Positions 33,348 through 43,346 are shown, counted from the first letter of the stretch. The stretch is 64,000 nt of DNA from Telluribacter roseus (GCF_017355915.2 NZ_JAFEUV020000016.1:1-64000); one strand, 5' to 3'. Notes: generated from the letters alone by a model not told the origin. Numbers and translations are program-made.

Positions 33348-34220
33348 ATGCCTACGTTTAGCCTCATTATCTGTACCTACAACCGAGCTACCTTTCTGAA
33401 AGAGACGATCGAATCCATCTGGGAGAGCTTCGGGGCCCGCTACCCCTATGAGTTACTGATCATAGATAATAATTCAAGCGACCATACGCAGGAGGTAGCA
33501 GAGCAGTTTGGGCATCTGCCCGTATTGAGGTACTATAAGGAGCTGAACCAGGGCCTCTCGCACGCCCGCAACCGGGGCATCCGCGAGGCTACACATGAAG
33601 TACTGGTATTCCTGGATGATGACATAGGTATCCACCCCGGCTACCTGGACCGTTGTAATGAGCTATTCAGCGACCCTGCTATCCATATCGCGGGCGGTAA
33701 GGTACTGCCGTTCCGGGTGGATGTTCCCCACTGGCTTCCATCTAAGTACTACTATCTGGTGAGCCTATTTGACTTGGGTGACCAGCAAAAGACGACTCTC
33801 AAACTCATGGGGGCCAACTATGCCATGCGGCGGGAGGCGGCTCTGAAGATAGGCTGGTACAATCCCGAACTGGGACGTAAGGGCAACTCACTGGCGGGTG
33901 GAGAAGAAGTAGATTACCTCAACCGAGCCAGTAGCCTGGGCTATGACATCTGGTACGATCCGGGCCTGATCGTGTACCACAAGATCAATAACAAGCTCAA
34001 CGAGGAGTACGTATACAGCTATTCAAAACAACTGGGACGCTCCGAGCGGATTATAGACCTGCAGCAGAGCAAAATTAAGTTTGCGATTAAGATCATCAAG
34101 GCCTTCGTGATGATCTTCCTGTACCTGGTGTATGGCTCCTACGCCTCTGATCCCAAACAACGTACCTACTTCAAGATCAACCAACAGTACTCGCTGGGGT
34201 ACCTGCAGGGCTCCACCTGA
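33348..34220 (+). CDS. Glycosyltransferase family 2
   Basis: This 290-residue GT-A enzyme has the opening 'FSLIICTYNRATFLKETIES', the 'LLIDNNSSD' strand, and the metal-binding 'VFLDDDIGIHPGYL'. An acceptor region follows with 'LMGANYAMRREAAL' and 'GGEEVDYLNRA'. It transfers a sugar in exopolysaccharide assembly. It is a paralog of the gene at 37812-38690, with the same start motif and layout. It is probably co-transcribed with the GT4 gene 94 bases downstream. Confidence 0.92.
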   Translation: MPTFSLIICTYNRATFLKETIESIWESFGARYPYELLIIDNNSSDHTQEVAEQFGHLPVLRYYKELNQGLSHARNRGIREATHEVLVFLDDDIGIHPGYLDRCNELFSDPAIHIAGGKVLPFRVDVPHWLPSKYYYLVSLFDLGDQQKTTLKLMGANYAMRREAALKIGWYNPELGRKGNSLAGGEEVDYLNRASSLGYDIWYDPGLIVYHKINNKLNEEYVYSYSKQLGRSERIIDLQQSKIKFAIKIIKAFVMIFLYLVYGSYASDPKQRTYFKINQQYSLGYLQGST

Positions 34221-34314
34221 GCTACCAGCCAGGTACTTACAGGTACAAGTACTATGTAACGAATCTTGATTCGTTGAGCCAATCTCAAGTCCAGTAACGT
34301 TCGTAAATAGCAGT

Positions 34315-35400
34315 ATGAGAATATTAATGATTGCCAGAAGTACGCTGTTCAGTTCGCCGGGTGGCGATACCACCCAGATCGAGATGACAGCCAAGTACCT
34401 CAGGGAGCTGGGAGTAACCGTAGACATCAAACTCAGCAACGATAGCCTGGCCTACGACAGCTACGATATCCTGCACTTCTTCAACATCATCCGTCCCGAC
34501 GACATCCTCCCGCACGTGCAGGACACCCGGGTACCCTTTGTTATTTCTACGATCTTTGTGGACTACTACGAGTACGAGAAGAACAACCGGAGCGGCTTGC
34601 TGAAAGTGATGAACAGCCTCTTTGACCGGGACCAGATCGAATACATCAAAACCCTGGCCCGCAGCGTCAAGAATGGCGAGAAGATCAAGTCGTCGTACTA
34701 TATCCGCCACGGGCAGCGCCAGTCTATCCATTACCTGGCCAAGCAGGCGGCCATGCTCCTGCCCAACTCCCACAGTGAGTACCAGCGCTTTGTCAATATC
34801 TATGGCATTAGCCAGCGCTACCAGAAGGTAGTCAATGCCATTGATCCGGCCCTATTTAACAACAGCATCCAGCCCGACCCTACCTATAAAGATCACGTAC
34901 TGTGCGTAGGCCGGATAGAAGGCCGCAAAAATCAGCTCAACCTGATCAAAGCGCTGCAGGGGACGGACCTGAAGCTAACCATTATAGGCAAGCCATCTCC
35001 TAACCACCTGGCCTACTACCAGCAGTGCAAAGAGCTGGCGGCTGCCGCCGGTAACGTGCAGTTTATAGACCACATCAACCACCACAACCTGGCTACGCTG
35101 TACAAAGCCGCCCGGGTACACGTACTGCCGAGCTGGTTTGAGACCACCGGCCTTAGCTCACTGGAAGCCGGAGTACTGGACTGCAATCTGGTGATTACCC
35201 GCAAGGGCGATACCGAGGAGTACTTTGGCGACATGGCCTACTACTGCGAGCCCGACAGTGTGGAGTCGATACGGGAGGCGGTACTCCGGGCCTGGCGGGA
35301 GCCCATCCACCCCCAGCTCAAAGAGTATATACTCACAAACTATACCTGGCAACATGCCGCCCGGCAAACCCTCGAAGCATACAGGGCGGTACTGCACTAG
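34315..35400 (+). CDS. Glycosyltransferase family 4
   Basis: This 361-residue GT-B enzyme has an N-terminal glycine-rich start 'RSTLFSSPGGDTTQIEMTAK' and a C-terminal donor half with 'VLCVGRIEGRKNQLNLI', 'TIIGKP' and 'VLPSWFETTGLSSLEAGVLD'. The last contains the E-x-x-x-x-x-x-x-E signature of GT4. It builds the exopolysaccharide repeat unit on the cytoplasmic side. It follows the GT2 gene on the same strand. Confidence 0.92.
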   Translation: MRILMIARSTLFSSPGGDTTQIEMTAKYLRELGVTVDIKLSNDSLAYDSYDILHFFNIIRPDDILPHVQDTRVPFVISTIFVDYYEYEKNNRSGLLKVMNSLFDRDQIEYIKTLARSVKNGEKIKSSYYIRHGQRQSIHYLAKQAAMLLPNSHSEYQRFVNIYGISQRYQKVVNAIDPALFNNSIQPDPTYKDHVLCVGRIEGRKNQLNLIKALQGTDLKLTIIGKPSPNHLAYYQQCKELAAAAGNVQFIDHINHHNLATLYKAARVHVLPSWFETTGLSSLEAGVLDCNLVITRKGDTEEYFGDMAYYCEPDSVESIREAVLRAWREPIHPQLKEYILTNYTWQHAARQTLEAYRAVLH

Positions 35401-35429
35401 CGGCCCGCCGGCCGCGGGATTGGTAACAA

Positions 35430-36158
35430 CTACTCCGAAGGAGGCGGTGAAGAACTATTCTGAGCGATCGATTTGAGCGACTGGGCGGCCTTCTGAATAT
35501 TTTCCAGCCGGGACTGCTGGTCCGGGCGGGGGTTGCTCGCTACCAGGGCTTCTACATCGGCCACCATAGGGTCTATTACCGTCCTGAGCTGCTGGCCCAC
35601 TCCGGTTTCGGACGTAAAGCCACTACCCGTGTACTGGTTCTGCGACAGCGCTTCTTTTAGCTCAAGCTTTGTCTTCCGTAATTCAAAATGCACACATACC
35701 AGCTTGGCCAGCGCTTTTAAGGTCATCAGCTTTTGCTCCGATAGCTCGCGCGGCCGATCGTCCAGTACGCAGAGGGTCCCGAGGGCGTGGCCTTCCTTAT
35801 CCGTGAGAGGTACCCCGGCGTAAAAAACCAGATGCGGTTCGCCCGTCACCAGCGGATTATCATGAAAACGCTCGTCATTCCGGGCATCCGGCACCACCAA
35901 CATTTCATTTGGATCGATAATTGCATAGGCACAGAAATGAATGCGTGGCGTTTCGGATACGTCAAGCCCCTGCTTGGACTTAAACCACTGGCGGTCTTTG
36001 TCAACCAGCGTGAGCATTGAGTAAGGTGTACCGCAGATCTCTGAGGCGATCCGGGTGATGTCGTCATATACTTCTTCGGGCAGGGTATCGAGTATCTCAT
36101 ACTGCTGCAAAGCCCTGAGACGCTCCTGCTCATTTTCGGGAATGGGTGCTGGTTTCAT
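35430..36158 (-). CDS. Stand-alone GAF domain protein 2
   Basis: This 242-residue paralog of the protein at 29790-30473 has 'QQYEILDTLPEEVYDDITRIA', 'CGTPYSMLTLVDKDRQW' and 'IHFCAYAII' in its first half. Later come 'DERFHDNPLVTGEP', 'FYAGVPLTDKEGHALGTLCV' and a C-terminal helix 'DQQSRLENIQKAAQSLKS'. No output domain is present. It is divergent from the sugar-transferase gene (36404) and convergent with the GT4 gene. The function may be sensing or an interaction role in the exopolysaccharide locus. Confidence 0.88.
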   Translation of the reverse strand: MKPAPIPENEQERLRALQQYEILDTLPEEVYDDITRIASEICGTPYSMLTLVDKDRQWFKSKQGLDVSETPRIHFCAYAIIDPNEMLVVPDARNDERFHDNPLVTGEPHLVFYAGVPLTDKEGHALGTLCVLDDRPRELSEQKLMTLKALAKLVCVHFELRKTKLELKEALSQNQYTGSGFTSETGVGQQLRTVIDPMVADVEALVASNPRPDQQSRLENIQKAAQSLKSIAQNSSSPPPSE

Positions 36159-36403
36159 TATATATTTGTTGCATAATTGTTCAACAAAATGCTAAACATC
36201 AGGTTATTTCAGGATCATTAAACAACTTTTGCCCCTTGATTCTTGCAAAAGTCATGGCTGATATACACCTTGATGAACTGCTATAAAACCCGAAACCCCT
36301 GCCAACCATATATGTTTAGCCAATAATATCCACAGGTAAAAAATATATTCCAACCCTACTTATATAGTATCTACCTGCCCCCAATATTCCATTAGAAACC
36401 TTT

Positions 36404-37798
36404 ATGAATACCTCATACAAGCGCTTCCTGCAAATATTCTTTATCCTGGTAGATCTGATCGCACTGAATGCCGGCTACATCATAGCGCAAAGCATATTCC
36501 AGGAAAGTGCAGAATCAGCCCTTTTCTACCGGTACCTGCAGTACTGGGGTATCATCAATTGGTTCTGGCTTACACTGAGCCTGTTGGGGGGCATGTACAT
36601 TACCGATTCCATTGTATATTTTAAGGTATTCTTACGAAAGACCGTAAAGACAGCTTTCGTTCTGCTGTTGCTGATCCTCTTCTACCTATACCTACCCCGC
36701 CGAGTACCGCTTTCTTCCAGCATGGTTTATCTCAGCTCCACGCTCTTCGTCATCGGTCTGGTAATTAACCGTCTTGTCTACCTGGGTATCCGCGAGTGGG
36801 TCAAGAAAGAGATACACTCCAGGAGGAGAATACTGATACTGGGGTACAACGCGGTAGCCAAAAAGCTGGCCAGCTACATTGAAAGAGAGGAGTTCAATAT
36901 CAAGATAGTCGGCTTTGTCGATGATAGAGAGGTAGCTACGGCTACTACTCAGTACCCTGTTTACAAGGGGCTCCATGACGTCATGAGGCTTACGGAGGAG
37001 TTAAAGATCACGGAGATCTATACCACCATTATGCCTGAGGACAACGCCCGGGTGTACCGTATCATGGATCAGGCGGATAAGGCCCTGATCCGGTTCAGGA
37101 TAGTACCTGATCTCCGGGGTATCATCGACCGGCCGGTGCAGGTAGATAGTATCAACGGTGATCTGCCAATCCTGACGCTCCGCAACGAGCCCCTGCAGTC
37201 GGCCGTCAACCAGTTTATCAAGCGTGCCTTCGATATCCTGTTCAGCCTTTTCGTACTAGTATTCATACTATCCTGGCTGATACCTATCCTGAGTATTCTG
37301 ATCTACCTCGAGTCGCCGGGGCCGGTCTTCTTTTCCCAGCTTCGCAGCGGTAAGGACAACAAGCCCTTCTGGTGCTACAAGTTCAGGAGTATGACCATCA
37401 ATAAAGAGATGGAGGCCGTACAAGCTACCAAAAATGACAAGCGGGTGACCCGCATCGGCCGTATCATCCGGAAGACGAGCCTCGACGAGTTTCCGCAGTT
37501 TTATAACGTACTGCGGGGCGATATGAGTATAGTAGGCCCCCGCCCCCACATGCTCAAGCACAACGACGACTTCCAGGCCATGGAGGATCAGTACATGATC
37601 CGTCACTACCTGAAGCCGGGCATCACCGGCTGGGCCCAGATCAACGGCTACCGGGGCGAGATCACCGAGCCTACCCACATCAAGAAGAGAGTGGAGTATG
37701 ACCTGTGGTACCTCGAGCACTGGAGCATAGTGCTGGATCTGGAAATCATATTCCTGACGGCTTACAATGTTATCAAAGGCGAAAAGAACGCTTATTGA
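36404..37798 (+). CDS. Initiating sugar-1-phosphate transferase (WcaJ/WbaP type)
   Basis: This 464-residue polyisoprenyl-phosphate hexose-1-phosphate transferase starts the repeat unit on undecaprenyl phosphate. It has four or five N-terminal membrane helices, then a nucleotide-binding-like domain (about 140-260, 'RRILILGYNAVAKKLASYIE'). A reentrant helix (about 275-305) and the catalytic domain follow with 'FWCYKFRSM', 'RKTSLDEFPQFYNVLRGDMS', 'IVGPRPH' and 'KPGITGWAQINGYRG'. Length and motifs are complete. It is the priming enzyme of the locus, usually for glucose or galactose. Confidence 0.94.
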   Translation: MNTSYKRFLQIFFILVDLIALNAGYIIAQSIFQESAESALFYRYLQYWGIINWFWLTLSLLGGMYITDSIVYFKVFLRKTVKTAFVLLLLILFYLYLPRRVPLSSSMVYLSSTLFVIGLVINRLVYLGIREWVKKEIHSRRRILILGYNAVAKKLASYIEREEFNIKIVGFVDDREVATATTQYPVYKGLHDVMRLTEELKITEIYTTIMPEDNARVYRIMDQADKALIRFRIVPDLRGIIDRPVQVDSINGDLPILTLRNEPLQSAVNQFIKRAFDILFSLFVLVFILSWLIPILSILIYLESPGPVFFSQLRSGKDNKPFWCYKFRSMTINKEMEAVQATKNDKRVTRIGRIIRKTSLDEFPQFYNVLRGDMSIVGPRPHMLKHNDDFQAMEDQYMIRHYLKPGITGWAQINGYRGEITEPTHIKKRVEYDLWYLEHWSIVLDLEIIFLTAYNVIKGEKNAY

Positions 37799-37811
37799 TA
37801 GTACAGCTCCC

Positions 37812-38690
37812 TTATTTACCGACTGTGTTGCGGACAAAGTCCAGGTACCCCTGTTTGTGCTGCTTCCGGATTTCCTTCACGATTTCGGTACTTCCGTTGG
37901 GGGCAAGGCCAATACCTGCCGCTAAGCGATCCACCACGTACTTCATACATTTCAGGGCCAGCAGGTGCTTACGGTTGGTATAGTCAATGTTGGCTTCCGT
38001 AGCTCCTATGTTGTAGGAGTACTTCAGGATAAACTCCCGGTTAAAGCGGTTCTGGATCTTGTGGTGTACGATCAGGTCGGGGTGATAGAGCAGTCGGTAC
38101 CCTTTGTTCTGTGCCCGCAACAGGAAATCATTCTCATCGCCACCGAGTTTGAAATCCCCCAGCGGACCGATGTTTACGTTGTAGTCTCCTACTTTATCAG
38201 CTACCTCTTTGCGAAAGGTATGGTTGGCTCCCATCAGTTTGGGAACAAAAGCCGGCGTATCGCCCATGTCGTACACGCTGGCCAGGTAGTAGTACTTTTT
38301 GGGCAGCCATTCGGGTACCCTGGATTTGTACGGAAGTACCTTGCCTCCTACTATCTGCACGGACGGATCGCTGTACAGCTTATCCAGCACCGACAGGTAG
38401 TTAGGGTCAATATCAATGTCGTCATCCACGAATACAATGATAGGATAGCGCGCCTCTTTGATGCCCCGGTTACGGGCGTACGATAGGCCCTGGTTCTGCT
38501 CAAAGACGTAGCGAATGATGGGCACATGCAGGTACTGCTTTACTACCTCAGCAGTAGTGTCAGTAGAGTTGTTATCAACAATTAGTAACTCGTACTTTGT
38601 CTGATCCGTAAGGTGCAGCAGGATAGAATCAATGGTTTCCTTTAAAAATGTAGCTCGGTTGTAGGTGCAAATAATGATACTGTACTGCAT
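37812..38690 (-). CDS. Glycosyltransferase family 2
   Basis: This 292-residue GT-A enzyme is a paralog of the one at 33348-34220. Its start is 'YSIIICTYNRATFLKETIDS', with 'LLIVDNNSTD', 'IIVFVDDDIDIDPNYL' and 'KLMGANHTFRKEVAD' following. It is convergent with the sugar transferase, with only 13 bases between the stops, and is followed upstream by the flippase gene on the same strand. It forms a minus-strand operon with the flippase, Wzc and Wza genes. Confidence 0.92.
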   Translation of the reverse strand: MQYSIIICTYNRATFLKETIDSILLHLTDQTKYELLIVDNNSTDTTAEVVKQYLHVPIIRYVFEQNQGLSYARNRGIKEARYPIIVFVDDDIDIDPNYLSVLDKLYSDPSVQIVGGKVLPYKSRVPEWLPKKYYYLASVYDMGDTPAFVPKLMGANHTFRKEVADKVGDYNVNIGPLGDFKLGGDENDFLLRAQNKGYRLLYHPDLIVHHKIQNRFNREFILKYSYNIGATEANIDYTNRKHLLALKCMKYVVDRLAAGIGLAPNGSTEIVKEIRKQHKQGYLDFVRNTVGK

Positions 38691-38743
38691 TGTGTGTATG
38701 TATGGCTAATGTGTGCAATTGCTGTCGGGTACTAGATAGATAG

Positions 38744-40210
38744 TTACTCCCCCCTTTTTCCAAGCTTCTCCTGAACAAAGCCCGTTACCAGCTGTACATC
38801 CGCCCGGGTATAAATACCCGTCAGGAAGCCCAGCGGCAGGGCCACCAGCAGGACTGCCGCCCTGATACCATAGGACAGAAAGATCTGATCGGTATCAATG
38901 AAGGGTTCGGCAACAAGCCAGCCAACGGCCAGTGCTCCAAACACCAGGAGTATGCGCGGATGAAACATAAACCGGACCCGAGAGTCTACCTCAGCCGCTC
39001 CCCTGACAAAAACAAACCGCTCCACCAGACAGGCCAGTAACAGCCCCAGCGCCACCGATATGGTGAGGTCATTGAACAGGTCCAGATACACGAGCAGGAG
39101 AGTACCCCCTACAATAGAAGCCGCAAAGATGATGGAGCCCCGGTTGAACGTCCTGAACTGGTTGTTGGCAAAGAGGTAGTTCTGGTAAGGGATGGTGAGG
39201 GTCTTGGTCAGGGCAAACAGCAGGGACAGGATCAGGATCGGGTAAGCCCGGGTGTATATTTCACCAAATACCAGCGTAATGATCTCGCGTCCGAAGAGGA
39301 TGGAAAAAAGTATCGCCGGGAAAAACAGCATCGAAATGTACCGCTCGTAGTTGGAGAGCTGTTCCAGTGTTTTGTCGTGGTTCTTGTCGTGGATATTCTG
39401 CGAGAATACCGACAGGAAAATCCCTCCCACACTTACGCCGATGCTCATGAGTAGTATACCCAGGCGGTTGCCGACGTTGTAGTACCCAATGGCCTCGGCC
39501 GGTACGGCATACAAGCCCAGCAGTACCTTATCAAAGCTCAGCAGAAAACCATAAGCAATGGTAGAGGTAGAGATGCTCAGTGAGTACGTGATGTACTTCT
39601 TAAAAATAGTGGGAGAAAAGGCACCAAACCTGGACTTGATGAGCTGCACCAGCGGGTATACAGCACTTACTCCGCAGGCCGCCATGATGTACCAGGCTAT
39701 GCCAATCTCGGACTCGCCCAGTACCACGGCCACGATCTTGGCAATGTTGATCAGGATCTGGGACGAGAAATCAATCATGTTGGCCCGCAGGATATTGAGC
39801 TTCGACGACTGGTCCGTCACGTAGATGTAGAGGGGAGTCAGGAGGTAGTCCTGCAGGATGAAGATAATGATCAGGTTGATCTGTAACTCCGTAAAGGTAC
39901 CCTGCCCGCTCTGCCGGTTCCACAGCACAAACAGCAGTACCAGCAGCGTCGTGATGATGTTATAGAATACATTGACAGACAGGAAGTTCTTTAAGCCTAC
40001 CTCCTTGTCGTCGCTGTACATCTTGAGGTGGGCGCTGTTGACCGTATGGGTAAAGATGGATTTGATCAGTACCTGAAACGACATGGCCAGGCTAATGTTA
40101 CCCAGAATGGCCGGCCCTCCTATGCGGGCTATAAATATAGAACTAAGGATACCCAGCACCATCGAAACAATATTGATGGCGAAGTTCTGGCTTAACTTTT
40201 TACCTAGCAT
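38744..40210 (-). CDS. Wzx-type oligosaccharide flippase
   Basis: This 488-residue MOP-superfamily membrane protein has about 14 hydrophobic segments. The N-terminus 'NFAINIVSMVLGILSSIFIA' followed by 'GPAILGNISLAMSFQ' is typical of polysaccharide flippases. It moves lipid-linked repeat units to the periplasmic face. It lies 53 bases upstream of the GT2 gene and about 50 bases downstream of the Wzc gene, all on the minus strand. Together with the EpsG-type polymerase it points to a Wzx/Wzy-dependent route. Confidence 0.9.
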   Translation of the reverse strand: MLGKKLSQNFAINIVSMVLGILSSIFIARIGGPAILGNISLAMSFQVLIKSIFTHTVNSAHLKMYSDDKEVGLKNFLSVNVFYNIITTLLVLLFVLWNRQSGQGTFTELQINLIIIFILQDYLLTPLYIYVTDQSSKLNILRANMIDFSSQILINIAKIVAVVLGESEIGIAWYIMAACGVSAVYPLVQLIKSRFGAFSPTIFKKYITYSLSISTSTIAYGFLLSFDKVLLGLYAVPAEAIGYYNVGNRLGILLMSIGVSVGGIFLSVFSQNIHDKNHDKTLEQLSNYERYISMLFFPAILFSILFGREIITLVFGEIYTRAYPILILSLLFALTKTLTIPYQNYLFANNQFRTFNRGSIIFAASIVGGTLLLVYLDLFNDLTISVALGLLLACLVERFVFVRGAAEVDSRVRFMFHPRILLVFGALAVGWLVAEPFIDTDQIFLSYGIRAAVLLVALPLGFLTGIYTRADVQLVTGFVQEKLGKRGE

Positions 40211-40259
40211 GCAGCACTGTGGGATTGGAAGGAAGCAACATGAAATACTTTACTAGTGA

Positions 40260-42536
40260 TTAATTCTCTCTGCGGGCATCATTCAACACGATCATGGTCG
40301 AATTGAATCTTCCTTCTTTATTGATTTCATCGACTGTAGCTATGTACTCTCTTTTGGTGTGGTTATAGCGTACAACATACAGACACACATCCACATATCG
40401 TGCCAGCGAATACGCGTCGGCTACCTGTCCGATAGCCGGTGTATCAATGAGTATATAGTCAAAGTTTTCTTTTAGCTGGGTTATGAGCTGCCCTATCCGG
40501 GGGTTCATCATGAGCTCAGTGGGTTGCTCAGCCGCACTTCCCGACCCGATCATATGGAAGTAAAAGCCGGGCGAGACCGGAGAAGCCTTGATCAGGTTCT
40601 CGGCAGTGAGTGTTTTGGTATTGATAAATTCAGTGATGCCCGTGTCGGACTGAATCCCCAGGTAAGAAAGCAAGTCGTCGCTTTGCCGCAGGTTAAAGTC
40701 CAGCATGACCACCCGGTACCCGGCCATACTCAGGCTCGTACCCAGGTTGACACCCACGAAGGTTTTGCCGTCGCGGTTCATCCCCGACGTGATCAGTATT
40801 ACCTGCTTTCCTTCGTTATTGGCCATAGCGGTGAGTTTGCTCCGGATAAACCTGAACTCCTCGGCTACCATAGCCCGGGGCTTTTTGTATAGTATCAGTG
40901 GTTTTCGGCCGCGGTGGTGGGTGATTTCGCCCAGTATGGGTGTAGTAGTCAGTCGTTCCACCGTCTCCCGGTGCTTTACCCGGTCACTCAGCAGGCCCTT
41001 GGCCATCACCAGCCCGAAGGGTATCACCAGCCCCGCAAACAGAGCCAGTGCCAGCACGATAGGCTTCTTGGGCGTTTCGGGCTTTAAGGTAGCGCCCGGC
41101 GGGTCCAGCACCCGGATCTTCGACCCGGTAGAGGCCAGGTACAGGGCCGACTCCTCCCGCTTCTGTAGCAGGTACACGTACAGGTCCCGCCGTACCCCCT
41201 GCTGGCGGTTGATGTCATTCAGCTCCCGCTCTATGTTGGGTATCTCACTGATCCGCGACTGAAAGCCCCTGGCGCGGGAGGCAATATTGTTGCGGGTTAC
41301 CTCCAGCCCCCGTCTGATTATCTTGAGGTTTTCGGCGATGCTCTGCCTCAGCGTCGCCAGCTGCGTATTGATGTTCTGCACCAGCGGACTGGTCGGCTCC
41401 TGCGTACGCAGCATTCGCTCCCGATCCAGCTGCAGGTCATTAAACCGCCCGATCAGCTCCATCAGGGCGCGGTCTTCAATGTTGAGGTTGCTGGGTACCA
41501 GCTCGTACAGCTCACCCGGCCGCGACAGGTACCTCTCCAGCGACTCCACCACCTGGATCTGCGTATTCAGCGTGGACAGTTGCTGGTTATAGGTCCTGGA
41601 TTCTTCAAGGTAAGCCGAGGCCTCCGAGCGCACATCCGTTACCCGGTTCTGGATCTTGAAGCGCGCCTCCTGCAGCTCGTTCTCGGTCAGCTCAGCCGTC
41701 AGTTCGCGCAGGCGATCGTCTATGAACTGCACCGTCGATAGGGCCAGTCGGTTCTGATCTTCCCGCTCATCCTGATTATATACCTGGATCAGCGTGCTCA
41801 TGATGTCTTTGCCTTTTTCGGGCAGGGGGTTCAGAAAGCTCAGGTTCAGAACGTCAGCATTCTTACTGGTCTGGGTTATCTTAAGATCTTCGTTGTAGTC
41901 GACGGCCAGCTTTCGGATGTTATTGAACCGGACAGTAACTTCCCTAAATCCTCCGGTGGATTTGGGATTCCGGACGATGGAGAAGGCACCGTAAGGCTTC
42001 ACGATGGGCTGACCAAACCGATAGGTACCCTGCCCATGCCAGTCCAGCAGTTCAAAACGGCTGGTATCCCGGATGGTTATGGTTATATCTTCATCATACG
42101 CTGACTTTTTGAGGCTCCTTACTACCACCCTGATCGGCACATCGCTTCCGTAGATCTCCTCCTTCTTGACAATCCCCTGCACATAGTAGCTGGTATACAG
42201 GGCCAGTTCTTTGAGGGTTCGCTCCATCAGACTCAACGACCGGAACGCCTCGATCTCGTTATCGATACTGGTGGCCTGATTGAATATGCCCAGATCCTGA
42301 AAAGCCGGATTACCCGCCTGGAAGTCAGGCCCCTTGTCAATATCCCTCACCAGGATAGTACTGTATATAAGGTACTTGGGGGTAATAAACACCATCAGAA
42401 AGATGCCTACACCCAACGCCAGCACTAATCCAATAAGGAAGTAGTACCAGTGTCGCAGGTACCGGTACAGGCTCTTTTTTATGTCAATACGTCCCGATGG
42501 TTGGACTTGGGTAGTAGTTGCCTCTCTATCGGCCAT
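40260..42536 (-). CDS. Wzc-like polysaccharide co-polymerase/ATPase
   Basis: This 758-residue inner-membrane protein has a Wzz domain bounded by two membrane helices (about 32-52 and 492-512), with long periplasmic coiled coils and a GNVR-like region between them. A cytoplasmic BY-kinase fold follows. Walker A is G-M-N-R-D-G-K-T. Walker A' is L-D-F-N-L-R, where the usual second Asp is Asn. Walker B is I-L-I-D-T-P-A. The C-terminus (VLNDARREN) lacks the tyrosine cluster that is autophosphorylated in canonical Wzc, so it may control chain length without normal tyrosine cycling. It works with the Wza-like exporter upstream (18-base gap). Confidence 0.92.
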   Translation of the reverse strand: MADREATTTQVQPSGRIDIKKSLYRYLRHWYYFLIGLVLALGVGIFLMVFITPKYLIYSTILVRDIDKGPDFQAGNPAFQDLGIFNQATSIDNEIEAFRSLSLMERTLKELALYTSYYVQGIVKKEEIYGSDVPIRVVVRSLKKSAYDEDITITIRDTSRFELLDWHGQGTYRFGQPIVKPYGAFSIVRNPKSTGGFREVTVRFNNIRKLAVDYNEDLKITQTSKNADVLNLSFLNPLPEKGKDIMSTLIQVYNQDEREDQNRLALSTVQFIDDRLRELTAELTENELQEARFKIQNRVTDVRSEASAYLEESRTYNQQLSTLNTQIQVVESLERYLSRPGELYELVPSNLNIEDRALMELIGRFNDLQLDRERMLRTQEPTSPLVQNINTQLATLRQSIAENLKIIRRGLEVTRNNIASRARGFQSRISEIPNIERELNDINRQQGVRRDLYVYLLQKREESALYLASTGSKIRVLDPPGATLKPETPKKPIVLALALFAGLVIPFGLVMAKGLLSDRVKHRETVERLTTTPILGEITHHRGRKPLILYKKPRAMVAEEFRFIRSKLTAMANNEGKQVILITSGMNRDGKTFVGVNLGTSLSMAGYRVVMLDFNLRQSDDLLSYLGIQSDTGITEFINTKTLTAENLIKASPVSPGFYFHMIGSGSAAEQPTELMMNPRIGQLITQLKENFDYILIDTPAIGQVADAYSLARYVDVCLYVVRYNHTKREYIATVDEINKEGRFNSTMIVLNDARREN

Positions 42537-42554
42537 ACATATAGCTGACTATTA

Positions 42555-43346
42555 TTACTTATTGAAGAATGTAATCAGGGAGAATGCAAAAGCTGAGATC
42601 GCCGCCGCCCAGATGGGTATGTACCGGTTGGCAGGTTCCGACTGGGCAATCTTGATTCGACTGTACGGCTCGACATACACAACGTCGTTCTGCTGCAGAT
42701 AGAAAAAAGGCGACTCCAGAATATCCTTCGAATTCAGATCCAAACGTGTAGCCAGCCGCTCGCCGTGGTTCTCTCTGATGATAAGTATATTATCCCGCCG
42801 GGCATACTCGGTCAGATCCCCCGCCAGTCCCAGTGCTTCCAGTACATTCAGCTTTTCTGATTCTACGGTGAAGGTAGAGGGATTTTTGACTTCTCCAATA
42901 ACCGTCACCCTGAAATTCAGGTAGCGCAGGTTTACAATGGGCGATTTTATGACCAGTCTTATCTGTTCCGTCAGTTTGTCAATAGCCTGCTCACGTGTAA
43001 GTCCTGCCAGCTCCACTTTCCCCAGTACCGGAAAATTGATAAACCCCTCCCTGTCTACCAGGTACCCTTCGTTGAGTCGGGGCGTGGCGGTGGTCGTATT
43101 GTAGGGAGTACCCGGCGGCACTATAATGCCATTGTTAAACAGCACATTAGATTCGGGATTGACACTACTCACCGTAATATTGAGAAGGTCTCCGGGTTTT
43201 ATCTGGATATCCGGCACGTTCTGAATCGGAACCTTATAATCATACTGAGTAGCCAGATTGTCAAAATACACCAGATTTCTGGTAGGTCTACAGGCTACTA
43301 GTAGTAGTAAAAAAATAAGAAAGCTACTGGTACATAATTTCTTCAT
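42555..43346 (-). CDS. Wza-like polysaccharide export lipoprotein
   Basis: This 263-residue lipoprotein (LLLLVACRPT) has a polysaccharide-export domain ('IQIKPGDLLNITVSSVNPES') and an SLBB domain ('RVTVIGEVKNPSTFTV' and 'LEALGLAGDLTEYARRDNIL'). A C-terminal helix 'YIPIWAAAISAFAFSLITFF' is hydrophobic. It is the outer-membrane exit of the polymer and partner of Wzc. It is the first gene of the four-gene minus-strand operon (Wza, Wzc, Wzx, GT2). Confidence 0.93.
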   Translation of the reverse strand: MKKLCTSSFLIFLLLLVACRPTRNLVYFDNLATQYDYKVPIQNVPDIQIKPGDLLNITVSSVNPESNVLFNNGIIVPPGTPYNTTTATPRLNEGYLVDREGFINFPVLGKVELAGLTREQAIDKLTEQIRLVIKSPIVNLRYLNFRVTVIGEVKNPSTFTVESEKLNVLEALGLAGDLTEYARRDNILIIRENHGERLATRLDLNSKDILESPFFYLQQNDVVYVEPYSRIKIAQSEPANRYIPIWAAAISAFAFSLITFFNK

